A stretch of DNA of 55,741 bases, from contig DVIT01000060.1 in assembly GCA_018711005.1 (NCBI GenBank), positions 1-55,741 on the forward strand, in the 5' to 3' direction. The notes below the pieces were generated by a model. The model worked only from the letters and a program-made list of their open reading frames with translations, was not told where the DNA came from and made no database searches. Within the stretch, counting starts at the first letter, position 1. The number at the start of each line of letters is the position of its first letter. Shown here in pieces: positions 26,671-35,379 of the stretch. The position numbers were made by a program, and so were the translations under genes. The DNA is from Candidatus Scybalocola faecigallinarum (GTDB taxonomy: Bacteria > Bacillota > Clostridia > Lachnospirales > Lachnospiraceae).

Positions 26671-29211
26671 ATGAGGTATAAAAAGATACAGTCCTTTATA
26701 CTTACCCTGTTAGCTGCAGCAGCATGCATATGGTGTTTTAGTTCGGGGACGGCAGCTGCTGCCGGTACACAAGATGAGGGCTCTGATTTTGATATTAAAA
26801 TATCCTGTGGCCTGGATGGATACAGTAAATATAATACAGATATTCCCGTAAGGCTGGAGATTACCAACACTGGCATGGATTTTCATGGACAGGTCCAAAT
26901 CGTCCCATATACGGAAGAAAGCAATACCCAGGGAAATGCCTATACAAAAGATTTGTCCGTTTCTGCATCAGAAACTGCCTGTGTTGAGTTTTTTATAGAA
27001 AATCTTAATGTTTCCCCTATTTTCAGGATCAGCTTCCTGGATGAGGAGGGAACCGTGTGCTTCGAGCAAAGTATGCGCACGACGATCCGGTATACAGATG
27101 ATATTTTTACAGGAATATTGTCTGAGGATGGGGAGAGTCTGAACTATTTGGACGGGATGCCTTATTATATTGAGTACTACAGCGGGTATATTTCCACACG
27201 GATATTCCCTGTCACTTTAGATGAATTAACGAAAGAAAACTGTATACTGGATATCTATGATATGATCGTTATCAACCGGTTTGATACGTCAGAGCTGTCT
27301 GAGGAACAGAATGAGACATTAAAAACCTGGGTGAATAATGGCGGACTGCTGGTTCTTGGCACGGGCCGGGATTATGAAAAAACGTTGAGCGGATTTTGGA
27401 ATCAGTGGTTTTCCGGAACCGCAGGCAATGTGGAAAGCGTATCTGCGGACTTTTCCCTGGACGGTTTTTCGCTGCTGACCCGGTCCACACCTATGGAATA
27501 CGTTCCCGAATCATCACAGGTACTTCCCGATGAGACTGCAGATGAAGCTGAAGAAGAATCTGCTGTTGAGGAAACTACGGTGGACATGGCCATTGGTGCA
27601 TCTGAGGATACCCAGGAGACTGCGTTTATTTCAGAAACCCTGGATCAGGTGGACCCGGTGACTCTGGAGGCAGTGACTCTGGATATTGACCAGAGCAGCT
27701 TCTATCAGGAGTATTTATGCCATACGTTGGACATGGGCAATGGAGCTGTGTTTATCTTCACTTTTGATCTGGCTGACAAGACATTTTTGGACTGGCCATA
27801 TAATATGGCGGCTCTGCAAAATATATTTTCTTCTCTGACGAAGATTTCAGAGCAGGGAAGCTTTTGTGTGCAGCCCATTAATGATTACTATATTCAGGAT
27901 ATGCTGTCGAATTATATTGACGGCAAGCTTCCGCAGATCGGAGTTTTTGTTTTTATTATTGTGATCTATATTGCATTGGTTTCACCTTTGACGTATCTTC
28001 TATTAAAGAAGAAAGATAAGCGTCACTGGATCTGGGGACTGGTGCCGCTGACGGCGTTTGTTTTTACAGGCATCGTTTATCTTCTTGGCAGTTCGGCACG
28101 GCAGCAGGGACCATATATGAATTACGGAACTATTCTGGCTATTGGAGATGATGGAAAAACTTCTGAAAAAACCTATTTCAGTGTTACATCACCCCAGAAT
28201 GAGCCTTTCGATTTTTCAGTTGCCAACCAATATACCATACGACCTGTGACAACGTACAATTATCAGATTTTTTCACTGACAAGCACGGATGCTGCGGAAG
28301 AACAATCCTATAAAATGGAATTTGTATTAAATCCGGAAGAAACCCTTGTCCGGGTGTTAAATACAAGCGCATTCAATACAATGTATTTTCAGGCTGACCG
28401 TAGTACACAATCTGAGGGAGATGTAGATATTAACATTACCTTCTCAGATGGATACTATAGTGGATCGATCACAAACCGTACCGGCTATGACCTGGAAAAT
28501 GCGTTCCTTAAGCTGGATCGTACAATCTTTCCTGTAGATTCTCTGAAAAACGGAGAAAGCTGCAGTATAGATGCAAATATGGCTTTTAATGTTAAAAACT
28601 ATTATGAAACGCCGTCTCTTATATCATCCCTGGATGATTCACCCGGCCGCAGGCGGATGCTTAGCGGATACATGAACGGTACGGCCCAGTATGGCGCATA
28701 TACAGTACAGCCGGATTATACATTTTATGCATTTGTTAATGGCTATCCGGTAGATATTGCCCAGGCATCAGGGTATGATGTTTCCGGCAATGTCCTTCTG
28801 CAAAAAAAAGTGGAGATCAATTTTTCTAAGGATGGTATTTATTCTGTTCCGAATATCCTTTACGGGTGCAGTCTTTTATCCGGAGAACTTGACAGCCTGG
28901 ATGGCTATTTTTATAGTGATGAGATTTCGTTTGAATGCTACATTCCTTCTGAAATTCAAACCGTCTTGTCCCTGGAACTGCAGCCGCAGGAGATGGAGGC
29001 TGGGGAAGTCCCTCAGCTGTATTATCTGTATAATTGGGAGACAGGAAGCTGGGATCCGGTTTTTGAAGGCGATGATACACGGATGGAGACAGATGAACTG
29101 CAGTCTTATATTTCCGGTGGACAGCTGCGCCTGATGATAGAAAAGGCTGAAAAAGATACGTATTCGGCATCGGTTCTGCCGGTGTTTTCCATGACCGGGA
29201 GGGAAAAGTAA
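26671..29211 (+). CDS. Large extracytoplasmic protein with signal peptide and central membrane hairpin, ABC-linked
   Basis: I cannot name this 846-aa protein. Residues 1-30 are a signal peptide (KKIQSFILTLLAAAACIW, then AAAAGTQ). Residues 30-415 are predicted outside the cell. They include a beta-rich N-terminal part and a segment like a class I glutamine-amidotransferase/ThuA-type fold (DMIVINRFDTSEL, LKTWVNNGGLLVLGTG), and around 280-315 an acidic Glu/Ala/Thr linker. Two membrane helices (about 420-440 and 452-472) joined by KKKDKRHW are followed by a second external region to the C-terminus. It overlaps the ABC ATPase gene by one base (TAATG). That order recalls Gld-type exporter accessory proteins, which is inference only. 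Confidence 0.72.
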   Translation: MRYKKIQSFILTLLAAAACIWCFSSGTAAAAGTQDEGSDFDIKISCGLDGYSKYNTDIPVRLEITNTGMDFHGQVQIVPYTEESNTQGNAYTKDLSVSASETACVEFFIENLNVSPIFRISFLDEEGTVCFEQSMRTTIRYTDDIFTGILSEDGESLNYLDGMPYYIEYYSGYISTRIFPVTLDELTKENCILDIYDMIVINRFDTSELSEEQNETLKTWVNNGGLLVLGTGRDYEKTLSGFWNQWFSGTAGNVESVSADFSLDGFSLLTRSTPMEYVPESSQVLPDETADEAEEESAVEETTVDMAIGASEDTQETAFISETLDQVDPVTLEAVTLDIDQSSFYQEYLCHTLDMGNGAVFIFTFDLADKTFLDWPYNMAALQNIFSSLTKISEQGSFCVQPINDYYIQDMLSNYIDGKLPQIGVFVFIIVIYIALVSPLTYLLLKKKDKRHWIWGLVPLTAFVFTGIVYLLGSSARQQGPYMNYGTILAIGDDGKTSEKTYFSVTSPQNEPFDFSVANQYTIRPVTTYNYQIFSLTSTDAAEEQSYKMEFVLNPEETLVRVLNTSAFNTMYFQADRSTQSEGDVDINITFSDGYYSGSITNRTGYDLENAFLKLDRTIFPVDSLKNGESCSIDANMAFNVKNYYETPSLISSLDDSPGRRRMLSGYMNGTAQYGAYTVQPDYTFYAFVNGYPVDIAQASGYDVSGNVLLQKKVEINFSKDGIYSVPNILYGCSLLSGELDSLDGYFYSDEISFECYIPSEIQTVLSLELQPQEMEAGEVPQLYYLYNWETGSWDPVFEGDDTRMETDELQSYISGGQLRLMIEKAEKDTYSASVLPVFSMTGREK

Positions 29212-30155
29212 TGCTGGAAGTAGAAAATCTTTATAAATATTACGGCAGTTTTGCCGCGCTGGACGGACTGTCTTTATCCATTAAAAAGGGCGAGCTTTTC
29301 GGCTTTGTAGGCCCTAACGGCGCAGGAAAGACAACGACCATGCGGATCATATGCGGTCTGCTGAAAGCGGACAAGGGCCAGGTCCATGTGGACGGGACAG
29401 ATGCCTTAAAGGATTACCGTCACCTGAAGGATAAGATCGGGTATATGCCGGATTTTTTTGGTGTATACGACAATCTTAAAGTAATGGAATATATGGAATT
29501 TTATGCGTCCATATACGGTATGAATGGCAAGGCGGCAAGGGATCTGTGCCTGAACCTATTGGACATGGTGAACCTGGCGGACAAGACCGGCTTTTATGTG
29601 GATGATCTTTCCCGGGGAATGAAGCAGCGCCTGTGCCTGGCACGGTGCCTGATCCATGATCCGAAGCTGCTTATATTGGATGAACCGGCCTCCGGTCTGG
29701 ATCCAAGGGCCCGTTTCGAAATGAAAGAAATTCTGAAAAATCTGGCAGATATGGATAAAACTATTCTCATCAGCTCCCATATTCTTCCGGAGCTGGCTGA
29801 AATGTGCAGCAGCATTGGGATTATCCAGGCCGGACAGATGGTACTGCAGGGGGCTGTGGATGAGATCCTTATGATGATGGCTTCGGCAAATCCTCTTGTG
29901 ATCACTATGATGGGACAGGTAGAGCGGGCGGTGGCTTTTTTAAAGGGGCAGCCTTTAGTGGAAAATCTGTCCTACAAGGATAATGTGATCCGGGTGGATT
30001 TTCAGGGGAATTCCTGGGATGAAGCATATCTTCTGGAAGAACTTGTGTCCCGGCAGCTTCCTGTGTGTGCCTTTGCCCGGGAGGAAGGCTCTCTGGAATC
30101 TTTGTTTATGCAGATAACAACACACAATGGGGGGGGGACTTTTTATGCAAATTAA
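29211..30155 (+). CDS. ABC-2 type exporter ATP-binding protein
   Basis: This 314-aa ATPase shows Walker A (GPNGAGKTTTM, about residue 37), Q/D-loop region GYMPDFFGVYDN, signature DDLSRGMKQRLCLARCL, Walker B LLILDEPASGLDP and switch ISSHILPE. A C-terminal extension of about 90 residues follows, as in multidrug and gliding-type exporters. GGGAGGG lies before the ATG, which overlaps the preceding stop. Its last codons contain nine consecutive G (30129-30137), which also form the ribosome binding site of the permease gene. The two genes overlap by 11 nt. Confidence 0.92.
   Translation: MLEVENLYKYYGSFAALDGLSLSIKKGELFGFVGPNGAGKTTTMRIICGLLKADKGQVHVDGTDALKDYRHLKDKIGYMPDFFGVYDNLKVMEYMEFYASIYGMNGKAARDLCLNLLDMVNLADKTGFYVDDLSRGMKQRLCLARCLIHDPKLLILDEPASGLDPRARFEMKEILKNLADMDKTILISSHILPELAEMCSSIGIIQAGQMVLQGAVDEILMMMASANPLVITMMGQVERAVAFLKGQPLVENLSYKDNVIRVDFQGNSWDEAYLLEELVSRQLPVCAFAREEGSLESLFMQITTHNGGGTFYAN
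30129..30137 (+). repeat. G9 homopolymer at the ATPase-permease junction
   Basis: Nine G residues encode Gly-Gly-Gly near the ATPase C-terminus and lie 7 nt before the permease ATG at 30145. The permease frame is open through this tract. Losing one G would put the ATPase into the permease frame and produce a continuous fusion; gaining or losing other numbers would alter the ATPase tail. Confidence 0.8.
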
Positions 30156-31005
30156 TCCGGTTTTCCGAAAAGAACTTAAATTAAGTGTGCGCAGTGCCCG
30201 TCTTCCCATTGTCATGCTGGTCTATAATAGTGTGCTGGCATTTATAAGCCTGCTGATCTTTTATACAATCATTGGCAACGCCCAATGGTCCGGACTTATG
30301 GATTTTACATCAGTAGTCCTGCTGTACATTGTTGTTATTGCCATTGAAGGCGTGCTGCTGGCTTTTATTATCCCGGCCCTTACGGCCAGTACCATTTCCG
30401 GGGAACGTGAGCGTCAGACGCTGGATATTCTGCTGACGACCCGCATGACGCCCTTTCGGATCGTGTCAGGAAAGCTCATGTCGTCTGTGAGCATGATCAT
30501 CCTGCTGGTTGTTTCCAGTATCCCGGTGATTTCTATTGTGTTTATTTTTGGCGGCATTTCCCTGCAGGAGGTGCTGTACATTATATTTTATCTTATATTT
30601 ACCGCTGTGTTTTTCGGGACCATCGGTATTGCCTGTTCTGCAGTTTTTAAAAAGACGCCTTCGGCTACGGTTGCCGCTTACGGAGGTGTTTTAGGACTTT
30701 GTGCCGGAACGATCCTTGTTGTCCTGGCCTTTGCCTTTATCGGGCTGTCCTCGGGGATGGCGGAAAAAGAAACCATAGGCCTTGTATCCCTGATCCTGCT
30801 GTTGAACCCAGGCATGACCGTGGCGGCTATCCTGATCCGCCAGATGGCGGATGCATCCATTTCCGGGCTGATCTTTTTTGACCATCTGGGGATCCCACGG
30901 TTCTTCAGCGAGCATTGGGTTGCCATCAGCATTGCGGTGCAGCTGCTTCTTATGATCCTTCTTTTGTGGCGTGCCGCCTGGGCCCTGAGGCCAAAGCGGA
31001 GGTAG
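30145..31005 (+). CDS. ABC-2 type permease
   Basis: This 286-aa membrane protein has six predicted helices: LPIVMLVYNSVLAFISLLIF, VVLLYIVVIAIEGVLLAF, MIILLVVSSIPVISIVFIFG, LYIIFYLIFTAVFFGTIGIA, LGLCAGTILVVLAFAFIG and a C-terminal one around AVQLLLMILLLW. It also contains the ABC-2 family loop STISGERERQTLDILLTTRM. The G9 tract acts as its ribosome binding site. It works with the ATPase upstream and probably with the 846-aa extracytoplasmic protein. Its stop is followed by a repeat cluster. Confidence 0.88.
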   Translation: MQINPVFRKELKLSVRSARLPIVMLVYNSVLAFISLLIFYTIIGNAQWSGLMDFTSVVLLYIVVIAIEGVLLAFIIPALTASTISGERERQTLDILLTTRMTPFRIVSGKLMSSVSMIILLVVSSIPVISIVFIFGGISLQEVLYIIFYLIFTAVFFGTIGIACSAVFKKTPSATVAAYGGVLGLCAGTILVVLAFAFIGLSSGMAEKETIGLVSLILLLNPGMTVAAILIRQMADASISGLIFFDHLGIPRFFSEHWVAISIAVQLLLMILLLWRAAWALRPKRR

Positions 31006-31006
31006 C

Positions 31007-31198
31007 GCAAGTGAGCTTGCGCCAGGATATTCCTGCTTTCAGCCGCATGGCTGGGGGGAATAACAGTTCAGCCATGCAAGCTCGCGGCGTGGCCGCTCGC
31101 TTTGGATGTTATCCATATGCCTGAAAACAGAAATCTCCTTCTGCAAGCGAGCTTGCGCCAGGAGCTTCCTGTTTTCAGTCGCATGGCTGAACTGTTTA
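31007..31198. repeat. REP-like repeat cluster (two direct 47-bp units plus an inverted element)
   Basis: This fills most of the 295-bp gap between the permease and the protease gene. Two direct units, 31007-31053 and 31143-31189, differ at about six positions. Each begins with a short hairpin (GCAAG-(T/C)GA-GCTTGC) and ends in CGCATGGCTG. Between them, 31061-31130 carries an inverted relative: TAACAGTTCAGCCATGC (31061-31077) is the reverse complement of the right end GCATGGCTGAACTGTT (31181-31196), and CTGAAAACAG (31121-31130) mirrors CTGTTTTCAG. I see no gene in this stretch. It resembles a dispersed intergenic palindromic element. Confidence 0.7.
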
Positions 31199-31300
31199 TA
31201 AAATTTTTGTGAAAACACACAAAAGACACAGAAAATGGGATATAATAGGGGAAGATCTGCTTTGGCGGATAAATATTTTGGTTTGTAAAGGAGTTTTGTT

Positions 31301-32314
31301 TTGAGTTACGATAGCCCAGGAAAGAAATTGTGGCGGTATATATCGCCGATCCTTCTCTATTATGGGGTCATGCTGGTCGTTTCCTTTATCGGTTCGTTTG
31401 TGATTACATATCAGCTGGCCGGGAGCATGGCGTCTATGGATATGGAGGAGTTTACCCAGGAGCTTATTCTCCGCTCTTTGGAAGCGTCTGTGCCGATTTA
31501 TCTCATCAGCGGCCTGGCTGCCCTTCCGTTTCTTATCCATATGTTTTTTAAGGATATGACCTATAGAAAATATGTGGGTGATAAAGCAGGATTGAAAAAA
31601 TGGACGCTGGTTTACTGCCTTTTAGCTGGTGTATTCTGCAGCCTTGCAGCCAGCCTGCTGGCAGCCTTGTCTCAGGCGGGACAGGTTTTTGAAGGGTATG
31701 AAAATGCATCCCAGACGATCTTCTCCCAGTCGGTCCTTATGCAGATCGTGGCCGCCGGGGTGGTCATGCCTATTGTAGAGGAGTACATTTTCAGGGGTCT
31801 GATGTATAACCGGATGAAAGATTATATGAGCGCTAATATGGCGATGATCATATCCTCTGTGATCTTTGGTCTGTATCATGGAAACCTTATACAGGGTGTT
31901 TACGGATTTGTTATGGGGCTACTTATGATCTTTGTTTATGAAAAGTACCAGACCATGCTTGCACCGGTGCTTTGCCATATAGGGGCCAATATGATCTCTA
32001 TTGTACTGCAATTTTTAAATATCCAGCTGGATTCTGTTATGGTTGCTGTGATGGCCGCGGCTGTATGCCTTGTTGCTGCATATTTGCTGCTTCGCCTGAT
32101 CCAGAAGCAGATCCATGTAGGGACGGTGCTTAATAAAAGATATATTGATGCCGGTCTGGATAGTAACACATCCTATGGAAACCATACGGATGATTTTACA
32201 AACAATGATTCTTCCCGGGATCGTTCTGCTTCTGAAGGAACTTACAGAAAGTCGGGGACCGGATACAGTGTGGATGATTATTATCCCAAAACAAAGGATG
32301 ATAATCAGGAGTGA
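31301..32314 (+). CDS. CPBP (CAAX/Abi) family intramembrane glutamic endopeptidase
   Basis: The 337-aa polytopic protein carries the family motifs EEYIFRG (about residue 162) and, further on, GLYHGNLIQGVYGF and LCHIGAN. These place the catalytic glutamates and histidines within the membrane. Members process or inactivate membrane proteins or bacteriocin-related targets; the substrate here is unknown. About seven or eight helices are followed by a hydrophilic tail of 60 residues rich in Asp, Asn and Ser. It starts with TTG at 31301 behind an excellent AAAGGAG site. TATAAT at 31241-31246 may be its -10 box. Confidence 0.88.
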   Translation: MSYDSPGKKLWRYISPILLYYGVMLVVSFIGSFVITYQLAGSMASMDMEEFTQELILRSLEASVPIYLISGLAALPFLIHMFFKDMTYRKYVGDKAGLKKWTLVYCLLAGVFCSLAASLLAALSQAGQVFEGYENASQTIFSQSVLMQIVAAGVVMPIVEEYIFRGLMYNRMKDYMSANMAMIISSVIFGLYHGNLIQGVYGFVMGLLMIFVYEKYQTMLAPVLCHIGANMISIVLQFLNIQLDSVMVAVMAAAVCLVAAYLLLRLIQKQIHVGTVLNKRYIDAGLDSNTSYGNHTDDFTNNDSSRDRSASEGTYRKSGTGYSVDDYYPKTKDDNQE

Positions 32315-32409
32315 TATATATCCGGGTTTAAATCATATCCGGGAAGGAAGCCCTGTATAAAGGGATGATACATGGCCCCCAACGGGGCCGGGTAAGGAGG
32401 AAATTTTAT

Positions 32410-33138
32410 ATGCCCTGGTGTCCAAAATGCAAAACCGAGTATATTGAGGGGGTTGAGGTGTGCGCAGATTGCCATACACCTCTTGTGGCATCTCTGGAGG
32501 AGGGATCTGGCGATCCTGATACAGAGACATTGACAGAAGAAATTTATGCGGCAGATGAAGGGACAGATCCGCAGGATGGGCCGGAGTTCCGCGAAGCAGA
32601 CGGGTCACATCCGCCGGAAGACGAGGACGAACTTTCTGAGGAGGATTTAAGCAGGAAGCTCCGGGAACATACATCAACCTATGTGCGCCCGGAGGAAAGG
32701 TACAGTGACAGCCGCTCCAGCGGATATATGCTGACAATTATCGGTGCTGTGGGACTGGCTGCCCTTGTTCTTATTATGACCGATGTAATACATCTTTCTC
32801 TGGATCCTGTAATGCAGTATGTTTTTTATGGTGTTTTGGGGATTTTGTTTATTGTTTTCCTGATCATGGGCATTTCTGCACTGAATAAGGCAAAAGAATA
32901 TAAAAAGAGAATCCGTACAGAGACACAAAATTCACTGGATCTGCTGGAGTGGCTTTGTGATGACGAGCAAAAGGCTCAGCTGGATGCCTGCTATGAAGGC
33001 GAGTCCTCCCCGGAGGAGGCCTACTTTGCCTGCCAGGACCTTATGAAGCGTCTGCTGACCCAAAAGGATCCTCAGATCAAAGAAGATTATATGAATTATA
33101 TTATTGAGAAAGCATACACTCAGCTGTATGAGTCTTGA
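32410..33138 (+). CDS. Zinc-ribbon membrane protein of unknown function
   Basis: This 242-aa protein opens with a two-pair cysteine zinc ribbon (MPWCPKCKTEY and VEVCADCHTPLV, residues 1-30). An acidic, Pro/Glu-rich linker of about 65 residues follows, then two membrane helices (MLTIIGAVGLAALVLIM and VFYGVLGILFIVFLIMG, about 112-158) and a charged cytoplasmic helical tail. I recognise the architecture but no specific function. AAGGAGG precedes ATG 32410; the frame extends to 32365 without a better start. It lies 95 nt after the protease gene, probably co-transcribed, and is followed by a terminator. Confidence 0.8.
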   Translation: MPWCPKCKTEYIEGVEVCADCHTPLVASLEEGSGDPDTETLTEEIYAADEGTDPQDGPEFREADGSHPPEDEDELSEEDLSRKLREHTSTYVRPEERYSDSRSSGYMLTIIGAVGLAALVLIMTDVIHLSLDPVMQYVFYGVLGILFIVFLIMGISALNKAKEYKKRIRTETQNSLDLLEWLCDDEQKAQLDACYEGESSPEEAYFACQDLMKRLLTQKDPQIKEDYMNYIIEKAYTQLYES

Positions 33139-33173
33139 TTGCTGCATCTGATAATACTGAGGCAGTCCGCAAT

Positions 33174-33235
33174 AATACCCTGAGCAGAACCGTCGGTGTG
33201 ATTTTTAACGGTTTTGTTCAGGGTATTTTGCCTTT
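33174..33235 (+). terminator. Terminator after the zinc-ribbon gene
   Basis: A 19-bp stem with two G-T pairs joins AATACCCTGAGCAGAACCG (33174-33192) to 33209-33227, and is followed by TTTTGCCTTTTT. From here to 33400 I see no gene or recognised site. Confidence 0.78.
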
Positions 33236-33445
33236 TTATAAAGTTTTACCGGTTCCACAAGGAGGATAGGAGGGGAGAAAATCTTTCGACATTTTGTTTC
33301 ATAAGCCTGTATGCTTCGGGAGAAATCAGAACCATTTACGGGGCAGAAGCTGGAATGGGCAGCGCGAAGCAGGAGACTTTTTGTCAAAACGGGATGGAAA
33401 ATAACAGTTTACAGTTATTTCTGTATAAGTATAATATTTAGTATA

Positions 33446-33474
33446 TTGACAAGAGAAATATAATCGATTAAAAT
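33446..33474 (+). promoter_or_regulatory. recA promoter
   Basis: TTGACA (33446-33451) and TAAAAT (33469-33474) are separated by 17 nt. A second possible promoter lies just upstream (TTTACA 33408-33413, 16 nt, TATAAT 33430-33435). Confidence 0.8.
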
Positions 33475-33484
33475 AATCTTGCAA

Positions 33485-33498
33485 AGAACAAATGTTCG
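33485..33498. promoter_or_regulatory. LexA (DinR) SOS box of recA
   Basis: A-GAAC-AAAT-GTTC-G matches the Firmicutes LexA consensus CGAAC-N4-GTTCG except for the first base. It sits just downstream of the predicted recA start, so recA should be induced by DNA damage. Confidence 0.85.
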
Positions 33499-33529
33499 TA
33501 TTTTAAATCAGGAAAAGGAAGATCATATT

Positions 33530-34636
33530 ATGGCAGATAAAAATGAAAAGACATTGGATAAAAGTGAGAAATTAAAAGCCCTGGATGCCGCTTTAGCTCA
33601 GATCGAGAAGCAGTACGGCAAGGGCTCTGTGATGAAGCTGGGGGATAAGGGGACTTCCATGGATGTAGAGACCGTGCCTACAGGCGCATTAAGCCTTGAT
33701 CTGGCCTTAGGTCTTGGCGGTATCCCTAAGGGAAGGATCATCGAGATCTACGGCCCGGAATCTTCCGGTAAGACTACGGTGACCCTGCATATGGTGGCTG
33801 AGGTTCAGAAGCGGGGTGGCATTGCCGGATTTATTGATGCGGAGCATGCTCTGGATCCGGCTTATGCCAGAAATATCGGCGTAGATATTGATAACCTTTA
33901 CATATCCCAGCCGGATAACGGCGAGCAGGCTCTGGAGATCACGGAGACGATGGTCCGTTCCGGTGCTGTAGATATTGTTGTTGTGGACTCGGTTGCAGCT
34001 CTTGTTCCCAAGGCTGAGATCGACGGAGATATGGGTGACAGCCATGTAGGCCTTCAGGCGCGGCTTATGTCCCAGGCGCTGCGTAAGCTTACGGCAGCTA
34101 TCAGCAGATCCAACTGTATTGTGATCTTTATTAATCAGCTCCGTGAAAAGGTGGGCGTTATGTTTGGAAGCCCGGAGACGACCACCGGCGGCCGCGCCCT
34201 GAAGTTCTATTCCTCCATCCGCCTGGATATTCGCAGGATCGAATCTTTAAAGATGGGCGGTGAGATCGTAGGTAACCGTGTGCGCATTAAGGTCGTTAAG
34301 AACAAGATCGCTCCTCCATTTAAAGAGGCTGAGTTTGATATTATGTTCGGCAAGGGAATCTCCAGAGAAGGCGATGTGCTGGATTTGGCGGCCAATGTGG
34401 GCATCGTTGTTAAGAGCGGCGCATGGTATTCCTATAATGATGCCAAGATCGGCCAGGGCCGTGAGAATACAAAGCAGTATTTAAAGGAGCATCCGCAGAT
34501 CCTGGATGAGGTTGAGAACAAGGTCCGCGAGCATTTCGGGCTTGCACCATCCACAACTGTAACGCCGGAAGCATCACAGGCCGCTGAGGGCGAAGATGCG
34601 ACCCTGTTTTCCCTGATGGATCAGGATGAGCAGTGA
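33530..34636 (+). CDS. recA: Recombinase RecA
   Basis: RecA drives strand exchange and activates LexA self-cleavage. The 368-aa protein has Walker [10 protein letters not shown] (about residue 82), the Walker B strand [13 protein letters not shown], the L1/L2 region including [26 protein letters not shown] split over 34077-34152, and the L2 end [16 protein letters not shown]. The acidic C-terminal tail is normal. ATG 33530 is preceded by AAGGAAG; the frame opens upstream at 33479, but that part lies over the LexA box. recX follows with a 4-nt overlap. Confidence 0.97.
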   Translation: MADKNEKTLDKSEKLKALDAALAQIEKQYGKGSVMKLGDKGTSMDVETVPTGALSLDLALGLGGIPKGRIIEIYGPESSGKTTVTLHMVAEVQKRGGIAGFIDAEHALDPAYARNIGVDIDNLYISQPDNGEQALEITETMVRSGAVDIVVVDSVAALVPKAEIDGDMGDSHVGLQARLMSQALRKLTAAISRSNCIVIFINQLREKVGVMFGSPETTTGGRALKFYSSIRLDIRRIESLKMGGEIVGNRVRIKVVKNKIAPPFKEAEFDIMFGKGISREGDVLDLAANVGIVVKSGAWYSYNDAKIGQGRENTKQYLKEHPQILDEVENKVREHFGLAPSTTVTPEASQAAEGEDATLFSLMDQDEQ

Positions 34637-35247
34637 TCATTATGACGATCACACAAATACAGCAGCTTGGCCGGAACAAAGCCTGCGTTACCCTGGATGA
34701 TGAAATACAGTGGATACTTCCGCCGTCGGTTGTCCGGGAACGGCAGCTTTGTCCGGGGCAGGAGCTTTCTGAGGATATATATACAGAGCTTTACGAAACC
34801 TATGTTCTGAAGGCTGCAAAGCTGAAGGCCCTGGATCTGTTAAGACGCAGGGATCACACAGAAAAAGAACTGCGTGAGAAGCTGACGCGCCAGGGCTTTG
34901 ATCCGGAGACGGTCCGGAAGGCGGTGGCCTATGTGGACTCCTATCATTACCTGGATGATGAGCGCTATGTGAGAAGTTACCTTTTAAGTGCTTCATCCGG
35001 CAAGAGCCGCCAGGTGATCTGCCAGACGCTGGCTGCAAAAGGCATTGATCCCCAGACCATCCAGGACTGTATGGAAGAACTGGAACTGGATGACACTGAA
35101 AATATTAGGAAGATTTGCGAGAAGAAATTTGGTGATCTTAACAGTATGTCCCGGGAGCAAAGACAGAAAGTCTTTCAATACTTCCTGCGGCGCGGGTATA
35201 AATATGGTGATATTGCCAGTATTATCAAGGAATTTGACAGTATTTAA
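34633..35247 (+). CDS. recX: Regulatory protein RecX
   Basis: RecX binds RecA filaments and modulates their activity. The 204-aa protein has the three-helix repeat units of the family: [19 protein letters not shown], then [18 protein letters not shown], and near the C-terminus [20 protein letters not shown]. An N-terminal extension of about 60 residues is usual in clostridial RecX. The start is GTG 34633 overlapping the recA stop (GTGA), or ATG 34642. Co-transcription with recA under LexA control is likely. Confidence 0.93.
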   Translation: MIIMTITQIQQLGRNKACVTLDDEIQWILPPSVVRERQLCPGQELSEDIYTELYETYVLKAAKLKALDLLRRRDHTEKELREKLTRQGFDPETVRKAVAYVDSYHYLDDERYVRSYLLSASSGKSRQVICQTLAAKGIDPQTIQDCMEELELDDTENIRKICEKKFGDLNSMSREQRQKVFQYFLRRGYKYGDIASIIKEFDSI

Positions 35248-35301
35248 TATATATTGACAGCTGTTTTTAGTTACTATGTCTAAAAATAATCGTTATGCTA
35301 C

Positions 35302-35330
35302 TTGACATAACATTAAAAAAAGTATAAAAT
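35302..35330 (+). promoter_or_regulatory. Promoter of rny
   Basis: TTGACA (35302-35307) and TAAAAT (35325-35330) are separated by 17 nt in the recX-rny gap. Confidence 0.8.
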
Positions 35331-35379
35331 TTATATGTTGTATATCCGTACAATGAAAACTAAATAAGGAGGTGCTCTT

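Noticed and set aside
30915-31124. 69-aa frame running out of the permease into the repeat cluster
   Set aside because: It overlaps the permease in another frame and the rest is repeat sequence; no start signal.
33214-33441. 75-aa frame between the zinc-ribbon gene and recA
   Set aside because: It begins inside the terminator stem, has no binding site and resembles no family.
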